NCBI GenBank assembly: GCA_015487535.1 | Contig: WFPN01000252.1 | Span: 1 to 7,260, forward strand | Reading direction: 5' to 3' | Length of the DNA: 7,260 nt | Source of the DNA: Aquificaceae bacterium | Lineage (GTDB): Bacteria > Aquificota > Aquificia > Aquificales > Aquificaceae | In this document: positions 7,145 to 7,260 of the stretch, piece by piece | Position numbering within the stretch: position 1 is the stretch's first letter | Layout of the letters: every line of letters starts with the position of its first letter | Translations under genes and position numbers: made by a program | Notes under the pieces: generated by a model | Seen by the model: only the letters and a program-made list of their open reading frames with translations | Told to the model about the DNA's origin: nothing | The model's database searches: none

Positions 7145-7152
7145 TATTGAAA

Positions 7153-7260
7153 ATGCGTTTAATTGCCCTACTTCTGGGAGGGATTATTCTCTTCGGCTGC
7201 ACACCCACCGTCAAAAAGGTTGCCTTCCACAGGTCCAAGGATGGGGTGGTTGTAGTAAAG
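7153..7260 (+). CDS. Putative lipoprotein, N-terminal part (cut by window edge)
   Basis: Thirty-six codons are visible, open to the right edge. They encode a classic lipoprotein signal peptide: a short start with one Arg (MRL), a hydrophobic core (residues 3-14) and the lipobox LFGC, with the acylated Cys at 16. The residues after Cys are Thr-Pro-Thr. With no Asp at +2, the usual E. coli rule would predict release to the outer membrane, though this rule may not hold here. The mature part seen (about 20 residues, basic then Val-rich) matches nothing I recognise. There is no Shine-Dalgarno; the ATG directly follows a TATAAT by eight bases. It is divergent from the hemL operon, which contains lnt, the enzyme that completes lipoprotein maturation. 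The reading frame is short, but the signal peptide and promoter position make it convincing. Confidence 0.75.
   Translation, partial: MRLIALLLGGIILFGCTPTVKKVAFHRSKDGVVVVK

Larger units (their letters stand above)
7108..7145. repeat. Imperfect dyad covering the divergent hemL/lipoprotein promoters
   Basis: The outer arms AATTATAA (7108-7115) and TTATAATT (7138-7145) are perfect inverted repeats and contain the two -10 boxes. Inside, TCTGAG (7118-7123) and CTCCGA (7129-7134) pair at 5 of 6 positions around GGGAA. The two symmetries share almost the same centre (7126). The inner dyad sits where both -35 regions would fall, so it could be a protein-binding operator. The outer symmetry may simply follow from two identical back-to-back -10 boxes. 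Together with the two -10 boxes this accounts for nearly all of the 54-base intergenic gap. Confidence 0.45.

Noticed and set aside
1..7260. CRISPR arrays, tRNA/rRNA genes, insertion sequences, phage or defence genes
   Set aside because: No spaced direct repeats, no tRNA-like cloverleaf, no transposase or integrase motif. Coding genes fill all but the two short divergent gaps.

Overview
The window reads as an ordinary, very compact bacterial chromosome segment. It holds six genes, four complete and two cut by the window edges, with almost no intergenic DNA. By eye the base composition is roughly balanced. Arg is mostly AGG/AGA and Ile mostly ATA, and the proteins are rich in Lys, Glu, Arg and Val. 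This codon and residue pattern is typical of thermophiles, and Aquificota or similar Gram-negative thermophiles would fit. The lipoprotein, the Lnt enzyme and MreBC agree with a diderm, rod-type envelope. The assignment is inference; no rRNA or other marker gene is present.

Left block (minus strand, 1-1432): mreB followed by the N-terminal third of mreC, overlapping by ATGA. This is the usual cell-shape operon, reading off the left edge. Facing away from it, with only 35 bases between start codons, is a bifunctional rel/spoT gene (plus strand, 1468-3579) for (p)ppGpp synthesis and hydrolysis. Its stop codon overlaps that of lnt, which comes from the opposite direction, so the two genes are convergent with no room for a terminator.

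Right block (minus strand, 7098-3576): three overlapping genes form one probable operon. They are hemL (glutamate-1-semialdehyde aminomutase, C5 heme pathway), a stand-alone membrane protein of the lysylphosphatidylglycerol synthase/flippase transmembrane family, and lnt (apolipoprotein N-acyltransferase). Divergent from hemL, a lipoprotein gene starts at 7153 and runs off the right edge. The 54-base gap between these two starts has two back-to-back TATAAT boxes within a near-symmetric sequence.

Functionally the window mixes envelope work (MreB/MreC shape, lipid or polyprenyl-lipid handling, lipoprotein acylation and a lipoprotein substrate) with stringent response and heme synthesis. I see no mobile element, CRISPR array, RNA gene or evidently new multi-gene system. 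The most interesting signals are regulatory: two tight divergent promoter regions, and three first-in-transcript genes (rel, hemL, the lipoprotein) that lack a Shine-Dalgarno sequence and have a -10-like box placed so that their transcripts would be leaderless or nearly so.
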